A DNA stretch of 64,000 nucleotides from Helicoverpa zea (taxonomy: Eukaryota > Arthropoda > Insecta > Lepidoptera > Noctuidae). The translations under genes were made by a program, and so were the position numbers. Position 1 is the first letter of the stretch. The number at the start of each line of letters is the position of its first letter. Below the pieces are notes generated by a model. That model saw only the letters and a program-made list of their open reading frames with translations, was not told where the DNA came from and did no database searches. Shown here piece after piece: positions 36,673 to 45,949 of the stretch. The stretch is from contig NC_061453.1 in NCBI RefSeq assembly GCF_022581195.2, positions 14,340,001 to 14,404,000 of the forward strand, given 5' to 3'.

Positions 36673-39540
36673 TCAACTTAGCGACCAACTATTCCTATCA
36701 TTTAAATAATCATTAATGCTATAATAAGCCTTCTTTGAAAGAATTGACTTTACTTGTAATTTAAATGCATGAAACGGTAATTGTAGTAAAGTTAGAGGTA
36801 GTTTATTGTAAAAGCGGATACCGAGCCCCAAAAATGATCCATGAACCTTATGAAGTCTGTGAGTGGGTACACACAGTTTGTGCTTGTTTCTAGTGTTAAT
36901 ACTGTGAACATCGCTTTTTTTGGTGTACAAATGAATATTTTGCCTAATGTAAAGTATATTGGCATAGATAAATTGTGATGCCACAGTAAGAATGCCTATT
37001 TCTTTAAAGAGCTCTCTTAGCGAATGTCTACTACCTAACCGGTATATCGCACGAACAGCTCGTTTTTGTAAAACAAATATGTTTTGAATATCAGCAGCTT
37101 TGCCCCACAGAAGAATACCGTAGGACATAACGCTGTGAAAGTAGCTAAAATAGACTACTCGAGCTGTTTCTACGTCAGTGAATTGTCTTACTTTTCTGAC
37201 GGCGTACGCAGCTGAGCTAAGCCTTCCCGCGAGGCTAGCTATGTGCGAGCCCCACTGAAGTCTGCTATCGACTGATATACCAAGAAATACTGTGGATTCG
37301 ACAGTTTCTAGAACCTCGTTACTTAATATAATATTCGGGCCTAGGTTTTTCACGTTCGGTAGAGTAAATTTTGTTTTCTTCGCATTTAAGACCAAGTTAT
37401 TAGTACTAAACCAGTGTGTAACCAACGAAAGTGCACTGTTTACGTCGTTAAATTGATCCCTATTTCTGTCGACTTTAAAAATAAGTGAAGTGTCATCTGC
37501 AAACAGTACAACGTCACAGATATTCTTCAGATGGAATGGTAGATCATTAATATATACCAGGAATAAGAACGGACCTAATATTGAGCCCTGTGGCACACCT
37601 AATTGGACAGATAAACCTGATGATTTGACGCCATTGACATCTACGCATTGCACTCTGTTATTTAAATATGATTCTATTACGCTAAGAGCTTCATTTTGGA
37701 CTCCGTAATAACGTAATTTACGTAGAAGCGTATCGTGGTGCACGCAATCGAATGCTTTGGAGAGATCACAGAATACTCCAATGGCATTCTGAGAGTTTTC
37801 CCACGCATTAAAAATGTGTTTTAAAAGAGCTACACCAGCATCTGTTGTTGAACGACCTTTTGTAAAGCCATATTGTTCACTATGAAGGAGGCTATTAACA
37901 TTGAAATATCTTTGTAACTGCTTGAGTACTAATTTTTCGAATATTTTACTAAAAGCGGGTAAGATGGATATGGGTCTAAAATTATTTACATCCTTCTTAT
38001 CGCCTGATTTAAATAAGGGAATGACTTTACTTAGTTTCATGAGGTCAGGAAAAACTCCGGTTTCAATACATTTATTAAATGTGATAGCAAGATAGGGGGC
38101 AACAATGTCGATTATATTCTTTAATAGTTTAATGGAAATGCCCCAATAGTCACCACTGTTTTTTAAGTTCAGTGAATTAAAAACGTTAATAACATCAGTT
38201 GGCGTTATTTGCTCAAAACTAAAAATAGCGTCACACTTAGGGACACTATTATGCAGGAGACTCTCAGCGTCCGTAGCAGAAAAACTCAAGGAGCGAGTCG
38301 TAGTTAAAGGTATGCTAGCAAAGAACTCATTAAATGCCATGGCTACGTCAGCCGCATTACTAATACGTTTATTATCAGCGAATATTTCTAATTTATTCTC
38401 AATATTTGTCGATTTTCCAGTTTCCTGATTAATAATTTTCCAAGTAGTCTTTACTTTATTAGAAGAATTTTTTATTGTATTACTTAAATATTTTGATTTA
38501 GCAACATTACAAATTTGTTTAAATAATTTTGAATATTTTCTAACATAATCTAAGAACGGAGTATCAAACCTGTACATTTTCATACCGTATAACTCGTAAA
38601 GCCTCGCTCGACTTTTGTAAATACCTTCAGTAGCCCATTTATTAAAGTTGGCAGAGGTAGCATTGACAGTCATGGTTTTAGTCTTAAACGTGGAATTGAA
38701 TTCCTTTTCTACAACATCAAAGAGTGATCCATACATGACATTAGGATCTTCATTTGCTAGAATGGAAGGTTTAAGATTTTTATTTATATTACTTTTAAAT
38801 CTACTGCATCGACTAGTTGTAACAGGCCTGCATTCAATTTTAAATGGCTTCTTGCGGATTACCATGGGAAAACAAGCACTTTGTCCGCAATGGTCAGATG
38901 TCAGGTTATTAAGAACCATACAACTTGAGGCTTTACAATCACAAAAAATATTATCAAGGCAAGTTGAAGAAGTGGCCGTGATTCTTGTAGGTTCAAAAAA
39001 CAAATTGACTAAGTTATAAGATTTAAATAGGTTTACGAGTCTAATACTTAATGGAGAAACCTCTAATATATTTATGTTAAAATCTCCGCATATTATTTTA
39101 CTTTTATTATTAGATTTCAATTTATTAAACAAGTCTTCTATAACTGACTCGAATATGTTGAAATCACCTGTGGGGGGGCGGTATACGCAAATTATAACAT
39201 ATCGCTCAAGTTCTACACAAGACAACTCGATAGTGCGCTCGACTGAAAGTTTAACCAGATCCTGTCGTTGTTTACATTTTAACTCGTTAGAAACTAATAT
39301 TAAAGATCCACCTCGTATGGCATTCTTTCTTACAAACGCACTTTGTACAGTATATTTGCTATCGTTTAAAAACAATATTTCGGGTTCTTTTAACCAATGT
39401 TCAGTCAAACATAAGACATGAACATTAAAACCTTCCAAAAACAAACTTAACTCTAACTCCTTGCCAGATAAGCCCTTCATGTTTTGATGTACAAGATTCA
39501 AAACATTTGACTCACCTGTTGTCGTGCCTAATAGTTTAAA
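36673..39540 (-). CDS. CR1 ORF2: endonuclease and reverse transcriptase, intact
   Basis: The retrotransposition enzyme, acting in the nucleus by target-primed reverse transcription. The frame is open from 39540 to the stop at 36673; a TTG at 39501 gives 942 residues and the first ATG lies seven codons later. Numbering from 39501: endonuclease motifs QN (6-7), LTEHW (32-36), VYRPP (106-110), GDFN (139-142), SDH (202-204); reverse transcriptase motifs FRPISILPAFSKIFEKL, QYGFTKGRST, DLSKAFDCVHHD, GVPQGSILGP and FADD (667-670); then the thumb-like C-terminal region typical of CR1 and jockey. No zinc finger or RNase H. The opening overlaps the ORF1 stop (39528-39530), suggesting reinitiation or coupled translation. 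No stop or frameshift interrupts it, so the protein could be functional. Clade CR1 is supported by the 3' TTTGAG repeat; a related jockey-group clade is the alternative. Confidence 0.9.
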   Translation of the reverse strand, partial: FKLLGTTTGESNVLNLVHQNMKGLSGKELELSLFLEGFNVHVLCLTEHWLKEPEILFLNDSKYTVQSAFVRKNAIRGGSLILVSNELKCKQRQDLVKLSVERTIELSCVELERYVIICVYRPPTGDFNIFESVIEDLFNKLKSNNKSKIICGDFNINILEVSPLSIRLVNLFKSYNLVNLFFEPTRITATSSTCLDNIFCDCKASSCMVLNNLTSDHCGQSACFPMVIRKKPFKIECRPVTTSRCSRFKSNINKNLKPSILANEDPNVMYGSLFDVVEKEFNSTFKTKTMTVNATSANFNKWATEGIYKSRARLYELYGMKMYRFDTPFLDYVRKYSKLFKQICNVAKSKYLSNTIKNSSNKVKTTWKIINQETGKSTNIENKLEIFADNKRISNAADVAMAFNEFFASIPLTTTRSLSFSATDAESLLHNSVPKCDAIFSFEQITPTDVINVFNSLNLKNSGDYWGISIKLLKNIIDIVAPYLAITFNKCIETGVFPDLMKLSKVIPLFKSGDKKDVNNFRPISILPAFSKIFEKLVLKQLQRYFNVNSLLHSEQYGFTKGRSTTDAGVALLKHIFNAWENSQNAIGVFCDLSKAFDCVHHDTLLRKLRYYGVQNEALSVIESYLNNRVQCVDVNGVKSSGLSVQLGVPQGSILGPFLFLVYINDLPFHLKNICDVVLFADDTSLIFKVDRNRDQFNDVNSALSLVTHWFSTNNLVLNAKKTKFTLPNVKNLGPNIILSNEVLETVESTVFLGISVDSRLQWGSHIASLAGRLSSAAYAVRKVRQFTDVETARVVYFSYFHSVMSYGILLWGKAADIQNIFVLQKRAVRAIYRLGSRHSLRELFKEIGILTVASQFIYANILYIRQNIHLYTKKSDVHSINTRNKHKLCVPTHRLHKVHGSFLGLGIRFYNKLPLTLLQLPFHAFKLQVKSILSKKAYYSINDYLNDRNSWSLS

Positions 39541-40917
39541 CTACTAGGCATATCAATAAGAATGTTAGTAGTATTACTAACAATATCCGGAGGTACATGA
39601 CAAGTACCTGTGTCTATGTGTATATTATATGCTAAAAGATTAGCAATGTGTCGTCTACAGCTAGGTGGCAAATACATAGAATGTTCAGTTAGTTTAAATC
39701 TATTATCAAATTGATTAACATCAAAAACTGAAATAGATTCAAGACGGTTAATCCTATTGTACATTAACATATTTAGGTCAAAAATGTGCCTATTTTGTTC
39801 CTCAGTCAAACTGTAAGAGTAAGGTAAGGCACCTATTATGAATTTACATTTATTTATTTTACTTAAATGTATAACAAGACTAATGCATTCTATAATATCT
39901 TTTTTTGTAACGTTAAAGCTATCTCCATAAAGTAATATTATAGTAGAATAGGGGATTAGCTTTGTCAATTTAATAGTATTTATTAAGTGGCTAAAACTGG
40001 CACCAGGTAAACAATTGTTAATTACATATTGTTGCGAACACTGATTAAATATACTACCTAAACCTTGACCAAATTTGTCTGAAAAGATGTATGTAATACT
40101 TTTATTTAAAACTGTAACAGAATCAGAATTATGGGTAACAGCCACTTGAGTCACCTGTGGTGCCGGGGTAACAGACTGGGGCTCAGGTGTCGGGGAGCAA
40201 GTACAACTGCAGGAAAGGTTATTTGTCAATGACTCATACCTCTCTGCATTGCACCTCACTATGTCTGCCAACTCACAGGCCTCCTGCATGCGCACACTCA
40301 AGTCCTGTTGTGAAGCTTCATATTTCTGGAAAATATCCCTAAGACACAATTCTTTAACATGAAGCTCCTCCTGTAAGCGCTGTATTTCAGTGTCATGAAA
40401 TGACCTACATACGTCCAATTCTGATTGACATAGTCCTAAATCACTAATTAAAGTAATGTTCTTTTTCCTAAGGAAATTATTTGATTTGTACACTTTCTGT
40501 TTCTTTAAAGATTTTCTAATTTTACCTATTATTCTATTTAATTTTAAATATTTTTTTATTTTATTATGAGATGTAAATGTTCTACTTTTAATTAAAGTGT
40601 CATTGGTCAAGTCAATTGTTACAACTGGCTCATTACAAGAGGGTCCGGACAAACTACCAACTAACTCATTGAAAAGACTGCAGGTGTTCGCAGACTGTTC
40701 ACTGGATTTAACAGCTTCCAACTGTGTGATGGTGTTGTGGGCCTTGCTTAGCTCAATTTCCAGTTCTGAGATCCGCCTTAATGCCAGTTCATGTGTGTCA
40801 TTACATTCTTGAAAATTTGACACAAGTTGACGGAGGTGACTATGTTGATCAAGTATGTCCATATGTTGGATGTGTAATTCTGCCAGTTGGTTCTTAAGGT
40901 CAGTGTTCTTGTCTACT

Positions 40918-40926
40918 ATACGTTTC
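40918..40926. repeat. Left target-site duplication of the RTE insertion
   Basis: ATACGTTTC, repeated exactly at 42651-42659. In the CR1 ORF1 frame it lies in the codons for lysine-arginine-isoleucine. Confidence 0.9.
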
Positions 40927-42633
40927 TCTACTACTCTACTACTATCTCTTGGAAGAAGCCACTTGACGAAGCTGACCACAACAAGTGGAGAAGTCGTTTC
41001 TTCGGTGCCGGCAGTCCTTTCGGAAGTGGAAAATTTCTATGGCCGGTTATACGCATCGCATGCATCTCGACCTGATCCCGGAAATGAGGATTCTAGAGCC
41101 ACATTAACACGCCATTTCACCGAAGACCTGCCAGAAGTCAGCAGTGGCGAAATCGAGATCGCTCTGAGACAGCTCAAAAATGGAAAAGCCCCTGGCGAGG
41201 ATGGCATTACAACAGAGCTTTTAAAAGCAGGAGGTAAGCCCGTACTGGGGGAGCTCCAGAAGCTTTTTAATGCCGTCCTGTTTGAAGGGAGAACTCCAGA
41301 GGCGTGGAGTAGGAGTGTTGTCGTCCTGTTCTTCAAAAAGGGAGACAAAACCCAGTTGAAGAACTATCGACCCATTTCCCTCCTAAGCCACGTATATAAG
41401 CTGTTCTCAAGAGTGATCACGAACCGACTTGCGCGAAGACTCGACGAATTCCAACCACCGGAGCAGGCTGGGTTTCGGAGCGGATACGGCACTATAGACC
41501 ACATCCACACAGTGCGGCAGATTATACAGAAGACCGAAGAGTATAATCAGCCCCTGTGTCTAGCATTTGTGGACTATGAGAAGGCCTTTGACTCGGTTGA
41601 AATCTGGTCTGTTCTGGAGTCCCTGCAGCGTTGTCAAGTAGATTGGCGATACATCCAAGTGATGAGATGTCTCTACGAAGCCGCTACAATGTCCGTCCAA
41701 GTACAGAATCAGCAAACAAGGCCCATACCGTTGCATCGAGGAGTGAGACAAGGGGATGTTATTTCCCCGAAACTGTTCACTAATGCAATGGAGGATATGT
41801 TCAAAACGCTGAACTGGAAAGGACGCGGCATCAACATCAATGGCGAACACATCTCTCACTTGCGATTTGCTGACGATATCGTCATCATGGCGGAAACGCT
41901 GCAGGACCTACAACAGATGCTGAACGACCTGGCTGAATCTTCTCTACGCATCGGCCTACGGATGAACTTGGACAAAACCAAGGTCATGTTCAATGAACAT
42001 GTTCTACCGGAACCGATTGCGATACACGGCGCCGTTCTCGAAGTTGTTCGGAAATATGTATACCTCGGGCAGACATTGCAGTTAGGTAGAAACAACTTTG
42101 AGGACGAGGTGAATAGGAGAATTCAGTTGGGTTGGGCTGCATTTGGGAAGCTACGTCGAGTCCTAACATCGTCGATCCCACAGTGCCTAAAGACAAAAGT
42201 CTTTAATCAGTGCGTCCTACCTGTCATGACTTACGGAGCCGAAACGTGGACACTGACGGTACGGCTGGTCCACAAGTTTAAAGTCGCTCAGCGGGCTATG
42301 GAAAGGGCTATGCTCGGCGTTTCTCTGAGGGATCGCATCAGAAATGAGGTAATCCGTCAGAGAACCAAGGTCATCGACATAGCCTATCGAATCAGCAAGC
42401 TGAAGTGGCAGTGGGCTGGCCATATTAGCCGAAGAACCGATAACCGTTGGGGTAAACGAGTTCTAGAGTGGAGACCGCGCCTCGGCAAACGTAGTGTAGG
42501 ACGTCCTCAGGCACGGTGGAGTGATGACTTGCGCAAGACGGCTGGCAGGAGCTGGATGCGAGAAGCCGAAAATCGATCTCAGTGGCGTGCACTTGGAGAG
42601 GCCTATGTCCAGCAGTGGACTGCGATAGGCTGA
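40927..42633 (+). pseudogene. RTE reverse transcriptase, N-terminally truncated
   Basis: The insertion-derived frame opens at 40927 (STTLLLSLGRSHLTKL) without its own start codon; an ATG at 40855 lies in antisense CR1 sequence. Motifs in order: LKNGKAPGEDGI near 41173, KNYRPISLLSHVYKLFSRV, QAGFRSGYGTIDHIHTVRQ, VDYEKAFDSVE near 41570, GVRQGDVISPKLF near 41741 and FADD at 41866-41877, followed by the RTE-typical C-terminus (YGAETW, KWQWAGHI, RSVGRPQARWSDDLRK). It ends AIG and the stop TGA is the first unit of the TGA tail. About 569 codons remain of an expected ~1000. The endonuclease is lost, so the copy could not move alone; the RT itself looks undamaged. Confidence 0.9.
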
Positions 42634-42650
42634 TGATGATGATGATGATG
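42631..42650 (+). repeat. TGA/ATG trinucleotide tail of the RTE
   Basis: About six repeats of TGA/GAT, serving as 3' tail. Its first unit is the ORF stop codon. Confidence 0.85.
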
Positions 42651-42659
42651 ATACGTTTC
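42651..42659. repeat. Right target-site duplication of the RTE insertion
   Basis: ATACGTTTC, identical to 40918-40926. Confidence 0.9.
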
Positions 42660-42781
42660 ACTTCTACCTCACTATCATCCCTCTCCTGCAACAGCTGATT
42701 GCACAGGTTTGTTTTGGATTCAAGTTCCTTAAGCGCAGCCCTCAACTTTCCATCCAAGAGTGCAGCACTGCGGGTCATCAT

Positions 42782-43455
42782 GATGGTAAGTTAACCCAGA
42801 GGCACCCTGGAATGTTAGAAGAGACAGCTAAGTGAAGGAAGAAGGAGAAAGTTAAGAAGTTAATATTTAAATTAATTAAGTTCTGGAAATACCTACAGTT
42901 TGAATTATAAGAATAAGAATTTTGGGAAATGGATGTATAATGAAATGTAAGACAAAGAAAAATTTTAAGATAGAAAATAAAAAATATGTTGAGGGTATAA
43001 TTTTTTCCTATGTGATTTGAAAAAATAGTTAACTTTAATTGTAGAATAACAGCCACTTTAGGTAGGCAACTGTGAGATTATAGGCTAAATTATCGAACAC
43101 TGAGCTGTTATATAGGTTTCTCAGTTACTGTTGCTTCAATCAGCTGTTACTTTTTACTTTACAACAAAGCGGGCTATTATGCTATTGTTTACACCGCTGA
43201 AAACTTTTATAATAAAAAATCTGCGTATGGAAGCAGGTATCGGACAAGATTAGACTATACTATAGTGAAAATATTGAATACTCCCCGGGTTTCAATGTTG
43301 GTTTCAAATCCATCCGTTGGGATGACAGCCGGTTCCTTTATTGTTGATTTCATGCACAATCTCGCAACGAAATCACTCACAAACGCGTGTACTTATATCT
43401 ATTCACAATATCTATTGAATTTAAGGCAATTTACTATATTAAAAGCACAAAATAT
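42782..43455. other. No gene seen
   Basis: AT-rich sequence upstream (on the minus strand) of CR1 ORF1. The plus strand has ATGGTAAGT at 42781-42790, donor-like by chance as far as I can tell. Either CR1 leader or outer-element sequence. Confidence 0.35.
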
Positions 43456-43479
43456 ATTAAAATATATTAATTGACCCAG

Positions 43480-43720
43480 CATGGAAGTAAGCATGCAACA
43501 TGCAGCAAGCATAACTTCTGTCACGGCTCCGGCGCTGCGGGGCTCCGGCGGTCCCATGCGAGCTTATCGTCGCAGATGGTTTTCACGCTCACCACCGCAG
43601 CTTCGGCTTGCTGGCCGGCCGAGCCGGCCAGCCTCAGCCGCGGCGGCGAGCGCTGAAACTACCTGCGCCTCAGCTCGCAGGCCGCCTCGCCCCTCCGCGC
43701 CTACGCGGTTTTGAATTGCA
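43480..43720. other. GC-rich island with a perfect hairpin
   Basis: A sharp GC-rich block in AT-rich DNA. GCTGGCCGGC at 43610-43619 and its inverse GCCGGCCAGC at 43623-43632 form a 10-bp stem with a 3-base loop. Several frames stay open only because stops are rare in GC-rich DNA. It could be a leader or promoter of the CR1 (minus strand) or part of the outer element. Confidence 0.5.
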
Positions 43721-44009
43721 CTCTAGGGGTAGGGCAGACAAGACTACGTGGAGTCGGTTTTGCAGCGATTCGTTTTCGTCACTAACTTCAATTTTTAATA
43801 CAATTTTTAATTGTGTGTAATTTGAGTCTTAAAAATTAAGTACAATTTTTGATTTTATAAAAAATTAAACCGTCACTTATTTTTGCACGTCAAAGAGCTG
43901 TGACACCGGGAGTTGCAAAGAACATTGTCTTTTTTGACGTTCTACCAATCAGCGCGCAAGATGCATTCCGTTCTACGCCAGTTGACAATTTGACCGCTCT
44001 ACATCGCTC
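43721..44009. other. Sequence between GC island and right arm
   Basis: AT-rich at first, then CG-containing words (ATCAGCGCGCAAGATGCATT) near 43950. No gene. Confidence 0.35.
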
Positions 44010-44205
44010 TCGATCTTACAAAAAGACTGACCAATCAGGGAGAGCTTTCGGACAGTTGACAATTTGACAATTTCTCATCGATAGATTATAATATAGCGAA
44101 AAATAATGCGTTAAATTGCAATCAGGTGTTACGGTTTACAATAATTCGACAGTTTACAATCTCTCGAGATAGATTGTAATCTAACGATGTTTGTAATCTT
44201 ACGGT
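44010..44205 (-). repeat. Right 196-bp arm
   Basis: Gap-free inverse of 35050-35245 with 3 mismatches. Both ends stop at the same base as in the left arm. Confidence 0.9.
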
Positions 44206-44770
44206 GACATACACACGAAATGAAGTACATAATAATATATTTTTATGAAAGTGTACAGTTATCAGCGACGGTCCACATTATTGGGACATATCGATAGCCA
44301 ATCAGATCTTGCTGGAAGTGTTCCAACTCGATTCTGGGACAACATCCTGTATACGATACTCGATCACAAGTTGCAATTCGGAACAATATTGATTGTAAGA
44401 CATCCGTGTAGTCTTGTTGATTAGTTTGGCTTTCATTGCTTTTTATTGCTATGAAATAATAAATATAAAATATGCGATAAAAATAATATAAAGTATAAAT
44501 AATAGCCACGTCCATTTTCAAGGTTTATAGTCAATTTTATCTGGAGTCCTTTGTTAACGTAGAGCCCACTACAAGTAACTTAGAACATAAATTCTACTTT
44601 CAGAAATGAAATCACCTAATGTGAGTAAAAGTCCAGAAACTCCCACACTAATAGCATACAACGGAAAAGGATAACAAAACAAAGGACAACAGTTCTATAA
44701 TAAAACACACGTTTCCATCAAAACACAAAAACAAGAAAACCCCTAAATAAATATTTACAAAGTCCATTTC
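44206..44770. other. No gene seen
   Basis: AT-rich sequence with a minus-strand frame at 44243-44521 that shows no domain. Confidence 0.35.
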
Positions 44771-44973
44771 AAAAACACGTGCGGAAACTTAGCCACTATT
44801 CCGGTGTTACTAACCTTTTCAGCTTAATATCCAAGAATTTCTTCCCTGTTCCTTTGGGCGTATCGTCAAAGGAATTTACTCTATTACTTTTTTATAAGGG
44901 GACCTTGAAAACTTTGTCTTGCCATCCCTTTGAGTTTCGGAGTTATGCAAACCTGGCCCCGGGCGTGGTGTCT

Positions 44974-45054
44974 ATGGCGACCGCGGAGAACAAAATGACT
45001 AGCGGAGGTGCCATAATGGTAAATCGCCTGAGAAAGGGGCGCGCTGAAATGCAG
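44974..45054 (+). CDS. Candidate first coding exon of a host gene (unidentified)
   Basis: From ATG 44974 the frame encodes 27 residues, starting MATAENKMTSGGAIMVNRL, and ends at a CAG codon followed by GTGAGT (45055-45060), a strong splice donor in phase 0. Codons are GC-rich compared with the surrounding DNA. The frame stays open upstream to 44779, so an acceptor (TTTTTTATAAG near 44890-44899) and a longer exon are possible. I do not recognise the protein. No later exon can be joined within the window. Support is composition, donor and lack of repeat similarity only. Confidence 0.35.
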
Positions 45055-45129
45055 GTGAGTGGAGGAAGTAGAACGTTACTGTTTTCGCTCTTATACGTCT
45101 TCTTTGGACCCAACTTGGTGTAACAACCA

Positions 45130-45530
45130 AAAATCGTTGACAGATGTTTCAAAAAACTTAAATCCTCGTTAGTTCACTCGTAACTGATCATTTTAGTCAT
45201 GCACCGTATGAATTTTACTCAGAAGAAGGCGCCTGACCTACCTGCATTATGACATCTCTGCTCATTTTTCCTTACTCTGTGATGGCGACGGTCAAATGGT
45301 CGCTATTATTAAGCTATATTTGACGGCACGTGTGAACTGTGATGGTCAGTTTTTTGTATTTTTTTGGCTTTTGTATATGGATGATAAAAAGGATGTTTCC
45401 ATTTTGTATGAAACGCCTAAGGCTGGTGTATTGTTTAACATTTTATTGTAATATGTTCAAAAGTATTACATCGTCATTTTTAGGTGAAATGATATAAATG
45501 ATAGTACATGGCTAAATGTGTCGTTCATTA
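45130..45530. other. No gene seen
   Basis: If 44974-45054 is an exon this would be intron. No further exon is recognised. Confidence 0.3.
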
Positions 45531-45548
45531 TATTATATACTTATATTA

Positions 45549-45934
45549 TCATCCTCCGAGCCTTTTTTCCCAACTATGTTGGGGTCGGCTTCCAGTCTAA
45601 CCGGATGTAGCTGAGTACCAGTGCTTTACAAGGAGCGACTGCCCTGCCTGACCTCCTCAACCCAGTTATCTGGGCAACCCAATACCCCTTGGTTAGACTG
45701 GTGTCAGGTACTGGCTTCTGACTACCCGTAACGACTGCCAAGGATGTTCAATGACAGCCGGGACCTACAGTTTAACGTGCCATCCGAAACACAGTCATTG
45801 GTGTCTAAGATATACTTAGATAGTACATCCAAACTTAGAAAAGTTGCATTGGTACTTGCCTGACCTGGAATCGAACCCGCGCCCTCATACTCGAGAGTTT
45901 GGATCTTTGCCCACTAGGCCACCACGACTTTTTT
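45549..45934 (-). mobile_element. Full-length HaSE-like tRNA-derived SINE
   Basis: Minus-strand order: tRNA-like head with A box TGGCCTAGTGG (45911-45921) and B box GGGTTCGATTCC (45867-45878), a central body containing TTTCGGATGGCACGTTAAAC and a tail region ending GGCTCGGAGGATGATA. A perfect 15-bp duplication TATATACTTATATTA stands at 45534-45548 and 45935-45949. RNA polymerase III would transcribe it from the internal boxes; a LINE enzyme must copy it. Confidence 0.92.
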
Positions 45935-45949
45935 TATATACTTATATTA

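Larger units (their letters stand above)
40927..42650 (+). mobile_element. RTE-type LINE, 5'-truncated, nested in CR1 ORF1
   Basis: Inserted in opposite orientation to the CR1. It ends in a TGATGATGATGATG tail. The endonuclease half is missing; the copy starts shortly before the RT. Perfect 9-bp duplications on both sides and an uninterrupted frame point to a recent insertion. Two shorter copies of the same group lie at 16362-16549 and 58026-58665. Confidence 0.93.
35757..42781 (-). mobile_element. CR1-type LINE, nearly complete, interrupted by an RTE insertion
   Basis: Minus-strand element with ORF1, ORF2, a ~900-bp 3' UTR and a terminal TTTGAG repeat (35757-35772). The two ORFs overlap by about 10 bp. 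The upstream limit is the ORF1 start at 42781; the true 5' end is not visible, and the GC-rich block at 43480-43720 could belong to its leader. Without the RTE insertion both ORFs would be open, so the copy was young when interrupted. Confidence 0.85.
39528..42781 (-). pseudogene. CR1 ORF1: coiled-coil plus SGNH-like domain, split by RTE insertion
   Basis: ORF1 proteins bind the LINE RNA. The 5' part (42781 to 42660) starts MMTRSAALLDGKLRAALKEL; the rest resumes at 40917 with IVDKNTDLKNQLAEL and ends at 39528. Removing the insertion and one duplication copy restores a continuous frame across the KR-IVDKN junction. The N-terminal third is a long heptad-rich coiled coil. A basic stretch follows (RIIGKIRKSLKKQKVYKSN). 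The last ~190 residues have the layout of an SGNH hydrolase: FSDKFG at the block I position (no Ser in GDS context), NNCLPGASF, LLYGDSFN, and a late PPSCRRHIANLL with histidine. CR1 ORF1 proteins often carry an esterase; this one looks catalytically degenerate. An in-frame stop lies just before the ATG at 42781, so a PHD-type N-terminus is absent from this copy. Confidence 0.75.
35050..44205. mobile_element. Inverted-repeat-bounded 9.2-kb block containing nested LINEs
   Basis: Bounded by two 196-bp arms in opposite orientation. If these are the ends of one DNA element, its own sequence would be about 2.1 kb (35050-35756 plus about 42782-44205), filled by a CR1 LINE that was later hit by an RTE LINE. 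I found no matching target duplication outside the arms, so two independent inverted insertions remain possible. No transposase is visible. Confidence 0.45.

Noticed and set aside
37490..39421. Plus-strand open frames at 37490, 37901, 38648 and 39074
   Set aside because: They are antisense to the intact CR1 ORF2 and have no domain of their own.
40597..42781. Minus-strand and out-of-frame ORFs around the RTE insertion (for example 41037-41348, 41560-41859, 42217-42423)
   Set aside because: Antisense of the RTE reverse transcriptase. The minus-strand frame beginning at 40979 is CR1 ORF1 reading out of antisense RTE sequence.
43471..43820. Three overlapping plus-strand ORFs (alanine/arginine/proline-rich)
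   Set aside because: All frames are open because stop codons are rare in the GC island; none shows a domain.
45867..45921. tRNA gene
   Set aside because: A and B boxes are present, but they belong to a SINE with a 15-bp target duplication; no complete cloverleaf is seen. The same applies to 54785-54865 and 63817-63870.
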